Below are positions 8,725 through 16,183 of a stretch of DNA of 64,000 nucleotides, one piece after another. The translations under genes were made by a program, and so were the position numbers. The stretch lies in contig NZ_JBBMFD010000013.1 in the NCBI RefSeq assembly GCF_040096205.1, positions 7,989 through 71,988 on the forward strand, written 5' to 3'. The DNA is from Solibaculum_A intestinale (GTDB taxonomy: Bacteria; Bacillota; Clostridia; Oscillospirales; Acutalibacteraceae). The first letter of the stretch is position 1. Each line of letters opens with the position of its first letter. The notes beneath the pieces are model-generated. The model was not told the DNA's origin and did no database searches. It worked only from the letters and a program-made list of their open reading frames with translations.

Positions 8725-8770
8725 CTGAGCTCCTACTTTGCTTTCTCTCCCTTCTTCTTATTTTTATAAA

Positions 8771-8851
8771 GGCCGGCCCGCTTTTTGCATCGGGCGGGAC
8801 GGCCGCTTTCTCCCAAGCAAAAAACGCACGCGATCCGCGTGCGTTTTTTGC
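8771..8851 (+). terminator. Tandem hairpins, the second a strong intrinsic terminator
   Basis: First hairpin 8771-8781 with 8794-8804 (11 bp, one mismatch, no good T-run). Second hairpin 8817-8832 with 8836-8851, a 16-bp perfect stem whose 3' arm includes six T. The second is symmetrical and can act in both directions. Confidence 0.85.
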
Positions 8852-8859
8852 TTTTTCCG

Positions 8860-8888
8860 TTGCGGCAAAGAGAATGGACGGGTATAAT
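8860..8888 (+). promoter_or_regulatory. Promoter of nadE
   Basis: TTGCGG (8860-8865), 17-base spacer, perfect TATAAT (8883-8888), 34 bases before the start codon. Confidence 0.7.
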
Positions 8889-8922
8889 AAGAAACAGATA
8901 ACCGGGCGTTTAGGAGGAAATT

Positions 8923-10839
8923 ATGAAGGAATATGGATATGTGCGGGTGGCGGCGCTTTCGCCTCAGATTCGGGTGGCTGACCCGGATTATAACAAAGCT
9001 TCCATCGTGGAAGCCATCCGGCAGGCGGCCGGAGCGAAGGCTTCGGTCATCGTGCTGCCGGAGCTTTGCGTGACCGGATATACCTGTGGAGACCTGTTTC
9101 TGCAGGACACGCTGCTAAAAGGGGCCGAAGAAGCGCTTCTTTCCATCGCGGCTGAAACCGCGCAATTGCAGGCGCTTTGCCTGGTGGGGCTGCCGGTCAG
9201 GGCAAGGTCCGGCTCACTTTATAATTGTGCGGCCATCTTGAACCGGGGAAAGGTACTCCACCTGATTCCAAAGACCCACGTTCCCAATTACAGTGAGTTT
9301 TATGAGCTGCGCCATTTTGCTCCCGGCAAGGCTGGCATGGAGGAAACGGCGCTTTTGGGCGGCGAGCCGGTGCCGGTAAGGCCGGACGTGCTGTTTCGCT
9401 GCCAGGAATGGCCCGAGCTTACCGTGGCGGCAGAAATCTGCGAGGATTTGTGGGTGGCGTCCCCCCCGTCGAACGGGTACGCCCTTGCGGGCGCAGCGGT
9501 CCTTTGCAACCTGTCCGCCAGCGACGAAACCATCGGAAAGGCGCAATACCGGCGTTCCCTGGTCTGCGGCCAGTCGGCCAAGACCTTGAGCGCTTACGTG
9601 TATGCGGATGCGGGAGAAGGGGAGTCCACCACCGACCTGATCTTTTCCGGCCACTGCATGGCGGCGGAAAACGGGGTGCTGCTGGCAGAGCGCCCGCCTT
9701 TTACCCAGGGGATGGCACTGGCCGACGTGGATTTGCAGCACTTGTGGCAGGAACGTCGGCGGATGAACACCTTTGAGCGGTGGGAAAACGTTTTGGAGGA
9801 AATCGAATTTTCCATCGGCTTTGCTCCCTGCACGCTGCAGCGCAGCATTGAGAAGACTCCTTTTGTCCCGGCAAACGAGGAAACGCGTAGCAGCCGCTGT
9901 GAGCTGATTTTCACCATGCAGGCGGCGGGGCTTAAAAAGCGGTTGGCTCACGCGAACGCTAGGCATGCGGTGGTGGGCCTGTCCGGGGGATTGGACTCCA
10001 CCTTGGCGCTGCTGGTAATGACTCGAGCCTATGACGCCCTATCCTGGCCGAGGAAGGATATCATCGCCGTCACCATGCCCTGCTTCGGTACCACCGGGCG
10101 TACCTATCAAAACGCCTGCCAGCTGGCCAGAGAGCTGGGAGTAACCCTGAAGGAAGTCAACATCTGTGAAGCGGTGACCCGACATTTGAAGGACATCGGC
10201 CATGATTTCTCCCACGACGTGGCCTTTGAAAATGCCCAGGCCAGGGAACGCACTCAAGTGCTTATGGATGTGGCCAACCAATACGGCGGCCTGGTGGTGG
10301 GCACCGGGGACCTGTCCGAGCTTGCGCTGGGATGGGCTACCTATAACGGCGACCACATGTCCATGTACGGGGTGAATGCGTCGGTGCCCAAGACGCTCAT
10401 CCGGTATCTGGTGGATACCTATGCGAAAACCGCCGAAGGAGAGCGGCTGCGGGCCGTGCTGCTGGACATTCTGGATACCCCCGTTAGCCCCGAGCTGCTG
10501 CCGCCGGAAAACGGAGAAATCGTTCAGAAGACGGAGGAACTGGTGGGCCCCTACGAGCTGCACGATTTCTTTTTGTACCATATGCTGCGCTTTGCTGAGG
10601 AGCCGCGAAAGATCCTTTTCTTGGCCGAGCACGCGTTCCAAGGAATCTATTCCCACGAAGTGATTCTTCACTGGCTCAAGAACTTTTACCGGCGTTTTTT
10701 TGCCCAGCAGTTTAAGCGCTCCTGCCTGCCCGATGGGCCTAAGGTAGGGTCGGTGACCTTATCCCCGCGGGGAGACTGGCGTATGCCCAGCGACGCCAGC
10801 GCCGCCGTCTGGCTCAAAGAACTCGAAGGAATGGAATAA
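8923..10839 (+). CDS. nadE: Glutamine-dependent NAD+ synthetase
   Basis: Converts nicotinic acid adenine dinucleotide to NAD+ using glutamine and ATP. At 638 residues it is the two-domain form. The N-terminal nitrilase-type amidase has its Glu-Lys-Cys triad visible: E47 (LPELCVTGY), K117 (IPKTHVPNY) and C173 (AAEICEDLW). The C-terminal synthetase has the PP-loop LSGGLDST at residues 353-360 and the conserved GTGDLSELALGW segment. The ATG follows AGGAGG. Together with nadD further along the window it covers the last two steps of NAD synthesis. Own promoter and terminator. Confidence 0.97.
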   Translation: MKEYGYVRVAALSPQIRVADPDYNKASIVEAIRQAAGAKASVIVLPELCVTGYTCGDLFLQDTLLKGAEEALLSIAAETAQLQALCLVGLPVRARSGSLYNCAAILNRGKVLHLIPKTHVPNYSEFYELRHFAPGKAGMEETALLGGEPVPVRPDVLFRCQEWPELTVAAEICEDLWVASPPSNGYALAGAAVLCNLSASDETIGKAQYRRSLVCGQSAKTLSAYVYADAGEGESTTDLIFSGHCMAAENGVLLAERPPFTQGMALADVDLQHLWQERRRMNTFERWENVLEEIEFSIGFAPCTLQRSIEKTPFVPANEETRSSRCELIFTMQAAGLKKRLAHANARHAVVGLSGGLDSTLALLVMTRAYDALSWPRKDIIAVTMPCFGTTGRTYQNACQLARELGVTLKEVNICEAVTRHLKDIGHDFSHDVAFENAQARERTQVLMDVANQYGGLVVGTGDLSELALGWATYNGDHMSMYGVNASVPKTLIRYLVDTYAKTAEGERLRAVLLDILDTPVSPELLPPENGEIVQKTEELVGPYELHDFFLYHMLRFAEEPRKILFLAEHAFQGIYSHEVILHWLKNFYRRFFAQQFKRSCLPDGPKVGSVTLSPRGDWRMPSDASAAVWLKELEGME

Positions 10840-10840
10840 A

Positions 10841-10876
10841 CAAAAAGAACGCAAGCTCTTGCTTGCGTTCTTTTTG
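10841..10876. terminator. Bidirectional terminator between nadE and the XRE gene
   Basis: Perfect 16-bp stem (10841-10856 with 10861-10876) with a 4-base loop and T/A-rich ends on both sides. Placed between convergent genes, so it can serve both. Confidence 0.88.
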
Positions 10877-10961
10877 TTTTTCTCCCTGTTATCCAAGTAA
10901 ATCGTCCGCGACGTGTGGTGAGAATCCGTGCGGACACCTATACGCATGTGAAAACCAAGGC

Positions 10962-11177
10962 CTAGGCTCTGCGAAGAATCGGGCGCTCTTTCGAAAGATC
11001 AATCATATCCAAGGAAACATCATAGAGTGCAGCGATCTGCAGCAGCTTTTCCACTCTGGGAAAGGACTCTCCGTTTTCCCACTTGGAAACCGTCGTCTGG
11101 TCTACGTTCAGGCTTTCCGCGACTTCGCATTGGGTGTAGCCCAGAGCTTTCCGAAGTTCTCGTAACGTTTTTCGCAT
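10962..11177 (-). CDS. XRE-family helix-turn-helix regulator
   Basis: A 71-residue single-domain DNA-binding protein. The Cro/CI-type helix-turn-helix covers residues about 6-58, with TQCEVAESLNVDQTTVSKWE as the two DNA-contacting helices. I start at 11177 because GGAGG lies 8 bases upstream; a TTG five codons earlier would place the site inside the gene. Small stand-alone XRE proteins are often repressors of neighbouring genes or of themselves; no target operator is proven. The gene follows an AT-rich stretch unlike the rest of the window, so it could have arrived by transfer. Confidence 0.85.
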   Translation of the reverse strand: MRKTLRELRKALGYTQCEVAESLNVDQTTVSKWENGESFPRVEKLLQIAALYDVSLDMIDLSKERPILRRA

Positions 11178-11192
11178 ACCGGCCACCTCCAA

Positions 11193-11390
11193 AGTAGTGT
11201 GTACAACTCGCTGGCATTACTATATCATATTTGTCTCATGAATTCAATACATATCGCAGCAGAAAATAGCAATTTCAACGTTAAAATCGCAAGAATAAAA
11301 TCAAAATACAACAAGAATTCCGTTAAAATTAAATTTTTAACATTGTTTGGTGTATTTTGTATAGACAAATCGCTCTGGAAATATGGAGAA
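11193..11390. other. AT-rich intergenic stretch upstream of the XRE gene
   Basis: About 200 bases, far richer in A/T than the surrounding genes. Contains the XRE promoter near its left end and an imperfect inverted repeat GTTAAAA / TTTTTAAC around 11320-11342. A 68-codon plus-strand frame here has no ribosome binding site and no recognisable sequence. Confidence 0.6.
11219..11247 (-). promoter_or_regulatory. Promoter of the XRE regulator gene
   Basis: Minus strand: TTGAAT (11242-11247), 17-base spacer, TATAGT (11219-11224) preceded by TGA (extended -10). Confidence 0.6.
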
Positions 11391-12140
11391 TTAGTTGTCC
11401 GATGAATTCGGCAGGCTTTTTCCTTCTGCCAAATCCTTGACCACTTCCCCCGCCAAAATCAGCCCGGCAACGGAAGGCACAAAGGAAACGCTTCCGGGCG
11501 TTTGCCGCTTGTGAAGCAGGGAGGAGGATTCCTGCGGCGAAGCAGCCTTGGGACGAATAGGCGGCTCTTTGGAATAAACCACCTTTAAAGAAGAGACGCC
11601 GCGCTTTGGAAGCTCCCGGCGCATGACCCGGCACAAAGGGCAGACGGAGGTTTCGAAAAGATCGGCCACCTCAAAGCGGGTGGGATCCAGCTTGTTCCCG
11701 GCGCCCATGCAGCTGATGATGGGGATGCCCAGCGCCTTGGCTTTTTGCACCAAGTCCAGCTTAGAGGAGACGGTGTCGATGGCGTCGACAATGTAGTCGG
11801 GGCTGCCGGCCAGCAGCTCCCCGGAGTTTTCCGGCGTGCAGAAAATCTGGCGGACGGTTACCCGGCAGGAAGGGTTGATGTCCAGCACCCGTTCGCCCAT
11901 CACCTGCGCCTTAGGCCGGCCCAGGGTGCTTCTCAGGGCGATGATTTGCCGGTTGAGATTGGAGGGAGCCACCGTGTCCGCGTCCACCAAGGTGAGCGCC
12001 CCGATGCCCGCCCGGGCCAGCGCCTCCGCTGCAAAGCTGCCCACCCCGCCGATGCCGAACACAATTACATGGGCGCTTTGTAAACGTGCAAGCCCTTCCT
12101 CTCCCAGTAAAAGCGTGGTCCTCGCAAATTCCTCCGTCAT
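11391..12140 (-). CDS. tcdA: tRNA threonylcarbamoyladenosine dehydratase (TcdA/HesA/MoeB/ThiF family)
   Basis: ATP-dependent enzyme of the E1-like ThiF fold that cyclises t6A to ct6A at tRNA position 37. The 249 residues begin with the family's N-terminus (FARTTLLLGEEGLARL), followed by the nucleotide-binding motif VFGIGGVGSFAAEALARAGIG (start near residue 32) and the conserved SNLNRQ at about residue 61. CMGAGNKLDPTRFEVADLFE and CPLCRVMRREL match the TcdA subgroup rather than MoeB, which would carry two CxxC zinc pairs. Preceded by AGGAAG and a near-consensus promoter. Confidence 0.88.
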   Translation of the reverse strand: MTEEFARTTLLLGEEGLARLQSAHVIVFGIGGVGSFAAEALARAGIGALTLVDADTVAPSNLNRQIIALRSTLGRPKAQVMGERVLDINPSCRVTVRQIFCTPENSGELLAGSPDYIVDAIDTVSSKLDLVQKAKALGIPIISCMGAGNKLDPTRFEVADLFETSVCPLCRVMRRELPKRGVSSLKVVYSKEPPIRPKAASPQESSSLLHKRQTPGSVSFVPSVAGLILAGEVVKDLAEGKSLPNSSDN

Positions 12141-12179
12141 GGTGCTTCTTCCTTTCCAAACCGCGTCTTTTTTGTTCTC

Positions 12180-12208
12180 AGTATACGGTTGGGACGGGCG
12201 GCTGTCAA
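12180..12208 (-). promoter_or_regulatory. Promoter of tcdA
   Basis: Minus strand: perfect TTGACA (12203-12208), 17-base spacer, TATACT (12180-12185). Confidence 0.75.
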
Positions 12209-12243
12209 CGGCTGGTGCTTTTCACACAAATGCGAAAAAATCC

Positions 12244-12272
12244 TTGCATTTTGGTGGGCGGTATGCTAAGAT
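12244..12272 (+). promoter_or_regulatory. Promoter of secG (extended -10)
   Basis: TTGCAT (12244-12249), 17-base spacer, TAAGAT (12267-12272) preceded by TGC; 45 bases before the secG start. Confidence 0.65.
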
Positions 12273-12316
12273 AATCTAGCGTAATCGTGTAACTATTTAC
12301 GGAGGTGCTCATTAGA

Positions 12317-12571
12317 ATGGGTGTTTTAGAGATTGTATTTGGCGTGATTCTTTTGTTGTTCGCTCTCGGTATTATTGCGGTTGTTTTGCTCCAGGAAGGC
12401 CGTCAGGCTGGCTTGAGCGGCGTCATCCAGGGCGGTGCGGACTCGTTTTTGGCGAAGAATAAGGCGCGCACGGTGGATGCGTTCTTGTCCCGTTCCACCA
12501 AGTTTATCGCCATCGTCTTCTTTGTGATGACCATCGTGATGAATATTGTGGTCGCGCTGATGGCGAAATAA
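12317..12571 (+). CDS. secG: Preprotein translocase subunit SecG
   Basis: Small membrane subunit of the SecYEG channel. The 84 residues show the expected two helices (residues about 5-24 and 60-81) separated by the conserved cytoplasmic loop with LLQEGRQAGLSGVIQGGADS. I start at the ATG at 12317, with GGAGGTG ending 9 bases upstream; the GTG at 12305 is part of that ribosome binding site. Single gene with its own promoter and terminator. Confidence 0.93.
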   Translation: MGVLEIVFGVILLLFALGIIAVVLLQEGRQAGLSGVIQGGADSFLAKNKARTVDAFLSRSTKFIAIVFFVMTIVMNIVVALMAK

Positions 12572-12596
12572 GCAGCTCCGTTTAATAAAGGCAGCC

Positions 12597-12635
12597 AGGC
12601 TCTTGTTTTGGAATTCCAAAACAAGGGCCTTTTTG
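12597..12635 (+). terminator. Terminator of secG
   Basis: Stem 12597-12611 with 12616-12630 (core CTTGTTTTGG / CCAAAACAAG around AATT) followed by TTTTT. Confidence 0.85.
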
Positions 12636-12724
12636 CATGTGGCTTTTAAAATACCCGCTTCTAGAAGGAAAGCTGAAGGAGAGAACGGCCTACCGCCAAA
12701 TCGAAAAAGGTCGAGGGTTTTCTC

Positions 12725-12769
12725 TTGACATAGATAGATGATCAATATATTATATAGATGACCTATATA
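12725..12769 (+). promoter_or_regulatory. PadR-gene promoter with overlapping operator-like repeats
   Basis: Perfect TTGACA (12725-12730), 17-base spacer, TATTAT (12748-12753). Overlapping and just after the -10 is a perfect inverted repeat TATATAG (12751-12757), 5 bases, CTATATA (12763-12769). ATAGATGA also occurs twice, about 20 bases apart. This is the typical setting of PadR autorepression. Confidence 0.7.
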
Positions 12770-12785
12770 ATAAGGAGGGAAATCA

Positions 12786-13136
12786 ATGGCGATTGACAAG
12801 AGCTTGCAGGCGGGCAGCACGTCTATGCTGCTGCTGAGGCTGCTGGAGGAAGGGGACCGGTACGGCTATCAGATGATTGAAGAGCTGGAAAACCGGTCAG
12901 ACCATACCTTTTCGCTCAAAGCGGGAACGCTTTACCCGCTGCTGCACCAGATGGAGGAGCAGGGGTTGCTGACCTCTTACGAAGGAGCGGCGGAGGGCGC
13001 GCGGGTGCGCAAGTATTACCGGATCACCCCCAAGGGAAAAGGAAGACTCCAGGAAAAAAAGCAGGAATGGGAACGGTACACCGCCGCAGTCAACCGGGTT
13101 ATGAAGGGAGGGGCGGTCCATGCCGCACGCTGCTAG
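12786..13136 (+). CDS. PadR family transcriptional regulator
   Basis: A 116-residue winged-helix repressor of the short PadR-s2 type. Residues 15-90 form the winged helix, with GYQMIEELENRSDHTFSLKAGTLYPLLH covering the recognition region in two consecutive stretches and the wing RKYYRITPKGKGRL at about 74-87. PadR proteins bind palindromes over their own promoter and respond to small molecules or membrane stress; a suitable palindrome overlaps the -10 here. AAGGAGG precedes the ATG. The gene overlaps the start of the SEDS-like membrane protein by 17 bases, so regulator and membrane protein are one unit. Confidence 0.92.
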   Translation: MAIDKSLQAGSTSMLLLRLLEEGDRYGYQMIEELENRSDHTFSLKAGTLYPLLHQMEEQGLLTSYEGAAEGARVRKYYRITPKGKGRLQEKKQEWERYTAAVNRVMKGGAVHAARC

Positions 13137-14463
13137 AATGGAAGAATTTATAAAGATTGTTTGTGAACAAATCCGGTTTAAGCGGGCGCGGGCCGGAGTC
13201 GCCCGGGAGCTGATGGACCACATGTGCGACCAGAAGCAGGCTTACTGCTGGCAGGGACTCGAGGATACGGAAGCGGAAAAGAAGGCGGTCGAGCAGATGG
13301 GCGACCCGGTCGCTGTGGGGATGCAGATGGACCTGACCCACCGTCCCAAGCCCCAATGGGGCCTTTTTGTACTGACGGCGGCCCTCCTGCTGGTAGGAAT
13401 CGGATTGCAGTGGGCTTTGTTCGGGCAGGGGGATCCGTCCGGCCAGCTTTCTGTCACGCTGATTGCGGCGGCAGTGGGCGTACTGGGAATGGCGGGAGCT
13501 TATTTTGCCGATTATACGGTGCTGGCACGGGCGCCGCTTGTGATTTACTGGATTTTCTTGGCAGTGTCGTTTGTTCACTTTGCATGCCTGCCCATCATAA
13601 ACGGCGCGGGCCAAAGGGGAACGTTGCTGTTCTTATTGTTCCCAGCGGTGTTCGCAGGCGTGGCGTTTCACTTCCGGCAGAAGGGCTATGGAGGACTGCT
13701 GGCAAGCTACGGTTTGATGGCGCTTGGCGTGCTTGCCTGTATGCGGGCTTTCAGCGTGCGCTTAGGAGTCCTAATTTTGATTGCGTGTCTGCTTCTTTTG
13801 ACTTTAATGGTGGGAAACGGACAGTTTCGGGTGAAAAAGCGGTGGGCCCTGCCGCTTTTGTACTTGCCGGTTGCGGGAGGCTGCGCGGTATTTGCATGGG
13901 GATACTGGGGCCGTCTGATGACCGCCTTTTCCAGCGAAGAGGGTCTGGGATACCTTACCACGGTGACCCGCCAGCTCATAAGCGGGGCGGTGCTGATCGG
14001 CCCGGGAACCACGGCAGACAGCCTTGCCAGACTCCCGGAGCTGGATACCAGCTACGTGCTGACCTTTTTGATTGTCAAGTTCGGCTGGATTCCGTTTTTT
14101 CTGGTGGTGGGCCTGTTTGCCGCCTTCTTCGGCTATGCCGTTTTCCGCTGCCTTCGCCAGACGGGGCTTTTGGCTAGAATGACGAGCACGGCCATTCTTT
14201 CCACCCTTCTCATCGAAACCCTGTTCTATCTGGCGGCAAACTTGGGCTTCCTGGAGCTTTCCACTCTGCCGCTGCCCCTTTTGTCCTACGGAGGGACGGG
14301 GCTGGTTCTTCATATGGTGCTCATCGGCTTTTTGCTCTCGGTGTTTCGCTGCGGCTCCATGGAAGGCCCCGCGCCTTATGTAAGCCAGGAGTCTGGACGG
14401 GTTCAGGTGGCGGACGGGGTGCTCTCCATCCGATTCAAAGGCTTTAAGGGTCCGTTGAAATAA
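13120..14463 (+). CDS. FtsW/RodA/SpoVE (SEDS)-like membrane protein with N-terminal HAAS-type domain
   Basis: A 447-residue protein. Residues 7-75 form a soluble helical domain of the kind found in membrane partners of PadR regulators (HAAS or permease-prefix domain; RELMDHMCDQ, EAEKKAVEQMGDP). Nine or ten hydrophobic helices follow. The C-terminal half matches SEDS glycosyltransferases: an SGAVLIGPG turn, then LPELDTSY at 305-312, and the signature LPLPLLSYGGTGLV near residue 385. In active FtsW/RodA the LPE motif continues HTDF; here the aspartate position is S311. It may be catalytically altered. Start at 13120 with GGGAGGGG upstream; overlaps padR. Probably not the essential FtsW or RodA. 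Confidence 0.8.
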   Translation: MPHAARMEEFIKIVCEQIRFKRARAGVARELMDHMCDQKQAYCWQGLEDTEAEKKAVEQMGDPVAVGMQMDLTHRPKPQWGLFVLTAALLLVGIGLQWALFGQGDPSGQLSVTLIAAAVGVLGMAGAYFADYTVLARAPLVIYWIFLAVSFVHFACLPIINGAGQRGTLLFLLFPAVFAGVAFHFRQKGYGGLLASYGLMALGVLACMRAFSVRLGVLILIACLLLLTLMVGNGQFRVKKRWALPLLYLPVAGGCAVFAWGYWGRLMTAFSSEEGLGYLTTVTRQLISGAVLIGPGTTADSLARLPELDTSYVLTFLIVKFGWIPFFLVVGLFAAFFGYAVFRCLRQTGLLARMTSTAILSTLLIETLFYLAANLGFLELSTLPLPLLSYGGTGLVLHMVLIGFLLSVFRCGSMEGPAPYVSQESGRVQVADGVLSIRFKGFKGPLK

Positions 14464-14502
14464 GCGTTTCGGGTAAAGCCCCGGGACGGATCATGCACTA
14501 AG

Positions 14503-14537
14503 AAAAGGCCATGCCGCATATGCGGCATGGCCTTTTT
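14503..14537. terminator. Bidirectional terminator
   Basis: A perfect 34-base palindrome (17-bp stem, 14503-14519 with 14520-14536) bordered by A-run and T-run, between convergent genes. Confidence 0.9.
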
Positions 14538-14607
14538 GGCTGACTCAACTGACTCCGGTTTCCCTTGGGCGTAGCGGCAAAGCGGGAAATGCGCCTGAGG
14601 AGCTGCT

Positions 14608-15948
14608 TTACTGCTCAAGGGTCTGTTTTTTGCGGTAGGTTTGGGGCACGTCGTTGGCGATAAGGCCGAGAAGCGCTGCACCGCTGTTTTGCAGCTTCAG
14701 AATAGCGTCGTCCGCCGCGTCAATCCGGGTCTTTTCATACCGGGCCACCAGCACACAGGCGTCGCAGGCGGCGCCCACCGCGCAGGCGTCGGCAAAGTTG
14801 TTGGCATTGGGCGCGTCCACCAAAATTCGGTCGTATTTGGGGCGCAGGGAGTCCAGCAGGGCGTACATAGCGGTGGACTCCAGTAGGGCGGACGGGTTCT
14901 CCACAAAGGAGGAGGTGGAGCAGATGACGTCTAGGTGGTCGCTTACCTTGGCAATAGCCTTGTCGATACTCACCCGGGCGGTGAGCACGTCGGAAAGGCC
15001 GTTGACCGAGTCCACCCGCAGGCGGGAGCGGATGTGGGCCGAACGCATATCCGCGTCGATGAGCAGTACCCGGTCCTGTGTCTCCGCGAAAGCCAGGGCA
15101 AGGCCGGAGGCAATCATGGAGCGGCCCTCTTTCGGGCCGGTGGAGCAGATGAGAAGGCACTTGCCGTCGCTCCCGGCGGCGTGCTTGACCGCGGCGCGCA
15201 AAATCCGCACCGATTCCGGCATCCCTTCTCCCGGACGCTTATCCAGCGGTTTTTCCGTGGAAGGCAGAACGCCCAGCAGCACGGTGTTCCTGGAGGCGCA
15301 GTATTTCTTATAGTCCCGGATGAAGTTGTCCTTCATTTGAAAATAGAAAAGGAAGCCCAGGTAAAAGAGCATTCCTAAAATCGCCCCGGCGAAGCCCTTG
15401 GTGACGGCTTTGACCAAAGTGGTAGTGGTGGAAGGAGCCGAGGCCCGGTCGAGCACGGTGGCGGAAACCGGCGGAGAGGTAAACCGGCGCTGAATTTCGT
15501 CGCTGCCGATGGTGGCCAGCTGGTTTGCCATGTTGGCGGCCTTCACGCCGTCCGAATAGGTAATGGTGATTTTTAAAGCGTTGGAATCGTCAATGCGCTT
15601 GACCGTGACCCCTCTGGCGAAAGAAGCGGTGTCCATAAAGATTTTCGCTTCGGTCATGGCCCGGTCCACCACGTCGAGGCTGCTGACGATGGCAACCGAG
15701 TCCTTAGCGATTTCTTCGGTAAGCTCTGCCTTCTGGGCTTCGGCGGCAACGCTGCCGTCGGTGGGAAGATTATTGACCAGCATGATGGAGGAGGAGACCG
15801 TCACGTTTTTATCCAGCACGGCATAAGAGAGAAACGCCATCACCGCGAACCCCACGAACATGGCGAGAATGGCAAAAATCGAACGTCTGCGTATCTGGGA
15901 AGCGTAGCTTGCGAAGCTGAAAATTCCACTGCTGAAAAACTTTTTCAT
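14608..15948 (-). CDS. Wzz/BY-kinase-like membrane protein (polysaccharide chain-length or tyrosine-kinase type)
   Basis: A 446-residue protein fusing a Wzz-like part to a CpsD-like ATPase. Helices at about 26-46 and 186-204 enclose an extracytoplasmic region, with the usual proline-containing stretch before the second helix. The cytoplasmic part has Walker A-prime LLIDADMR (295-302) and Walker B ILVDAPN (375-381), but Walker A reads STGPKEGRS (269-277), with R276 where lysine is expected. Tyrosine-kinase members end in a tyrosine cluster; only Y438 is present. Activity is therefore doubtful. It has its own promoter and terminator, with no capsule genes nearby. Confidence 0.8.
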   Translation of the reverse strand: MKKFFSSGIFSFASYASQIRRRSIFAILAMFVGFAVMAFLSYAVLDKNVTVSSSIMLVNNLPTDGSVAAEAQKAELTEEIAKDSVAIVSSLDVVDRAMTEAKIFMDTASFARGVTVKRIDDSNALKITITYSDGVKAANMANQLATIGSDEIQRRFTSPPVSATVLDRASAPSTTTTLVKAVTKGFAGAILGMLFYLGFLFYFQMKDNFIRDYKKYCASRNTVLLGVLPSTEKPLDKRPGEGMPESVRILRAAVKHAAGSDGKCLLICSTGPKEGRSMIASGLALAFAETQDRVLLIDADMRSAHIRSRLRVDSVNGLSDVLTARVSIDKAIAKVSDHLDVICSTSSFVENPSALLESTAMYALLDSLRPKYDRILVDAPNANNFADACAVGAACDACVLVARYEKTRIDAADDAILKLQNSGAALLGLIANDVPQTYRKKQTLEQ

Positions 15949-16065
15949 GGCGCCCCCTAGTTAAATCGAAAAAATGTGGTATATTTGAAAAAGACCGCAT
16001 ATCCTATTGACGCAAGGAAAAGGAGTAACACGGCAAAGCAGGAACCGTCGAATGTATCCGCATTT

Positions 16066-16094
16066 AGTATAGTACAAAGGAAAATCCCCGTCAA
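16066..16094 (-). promoter_or_regulatory. Promoter of the Wzz/BY-kinase-like gene
   Basis: Minus strand: TTGACG (16089-16094), 17-base spacer, TATACT (16066-16071); leader about 110 bases. Confidence 0.7.
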
Positions 16095-16148
16095 TAAAGT
16101 ATGTGCGCAAAATGGCGTTTAGAAGCGCAGCCCGGCAAGAAAAAAGCC

Positions 16149-16177
16149 TTGACAGCCGCGGGGAAAGATGGTAGGAT
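16149..16177 (+). promoter_or_regulatory. Promoter of the infC-rpmI-rplT operon
   Basis: Perfect TTGACA (16149-16154), 17-base spacer, TAGGAT (16172-16177). Confidence 0.65.
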
Positions 16178-16183
16178 AAACAA

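Noticed and set aside
11199..11405. 68-codon plus-strand frame in the AT-rich gap
   Set aside because: No ribosome binding site, no recognisable sequence, and it runs over the XRE promoter and the end of tcdA.
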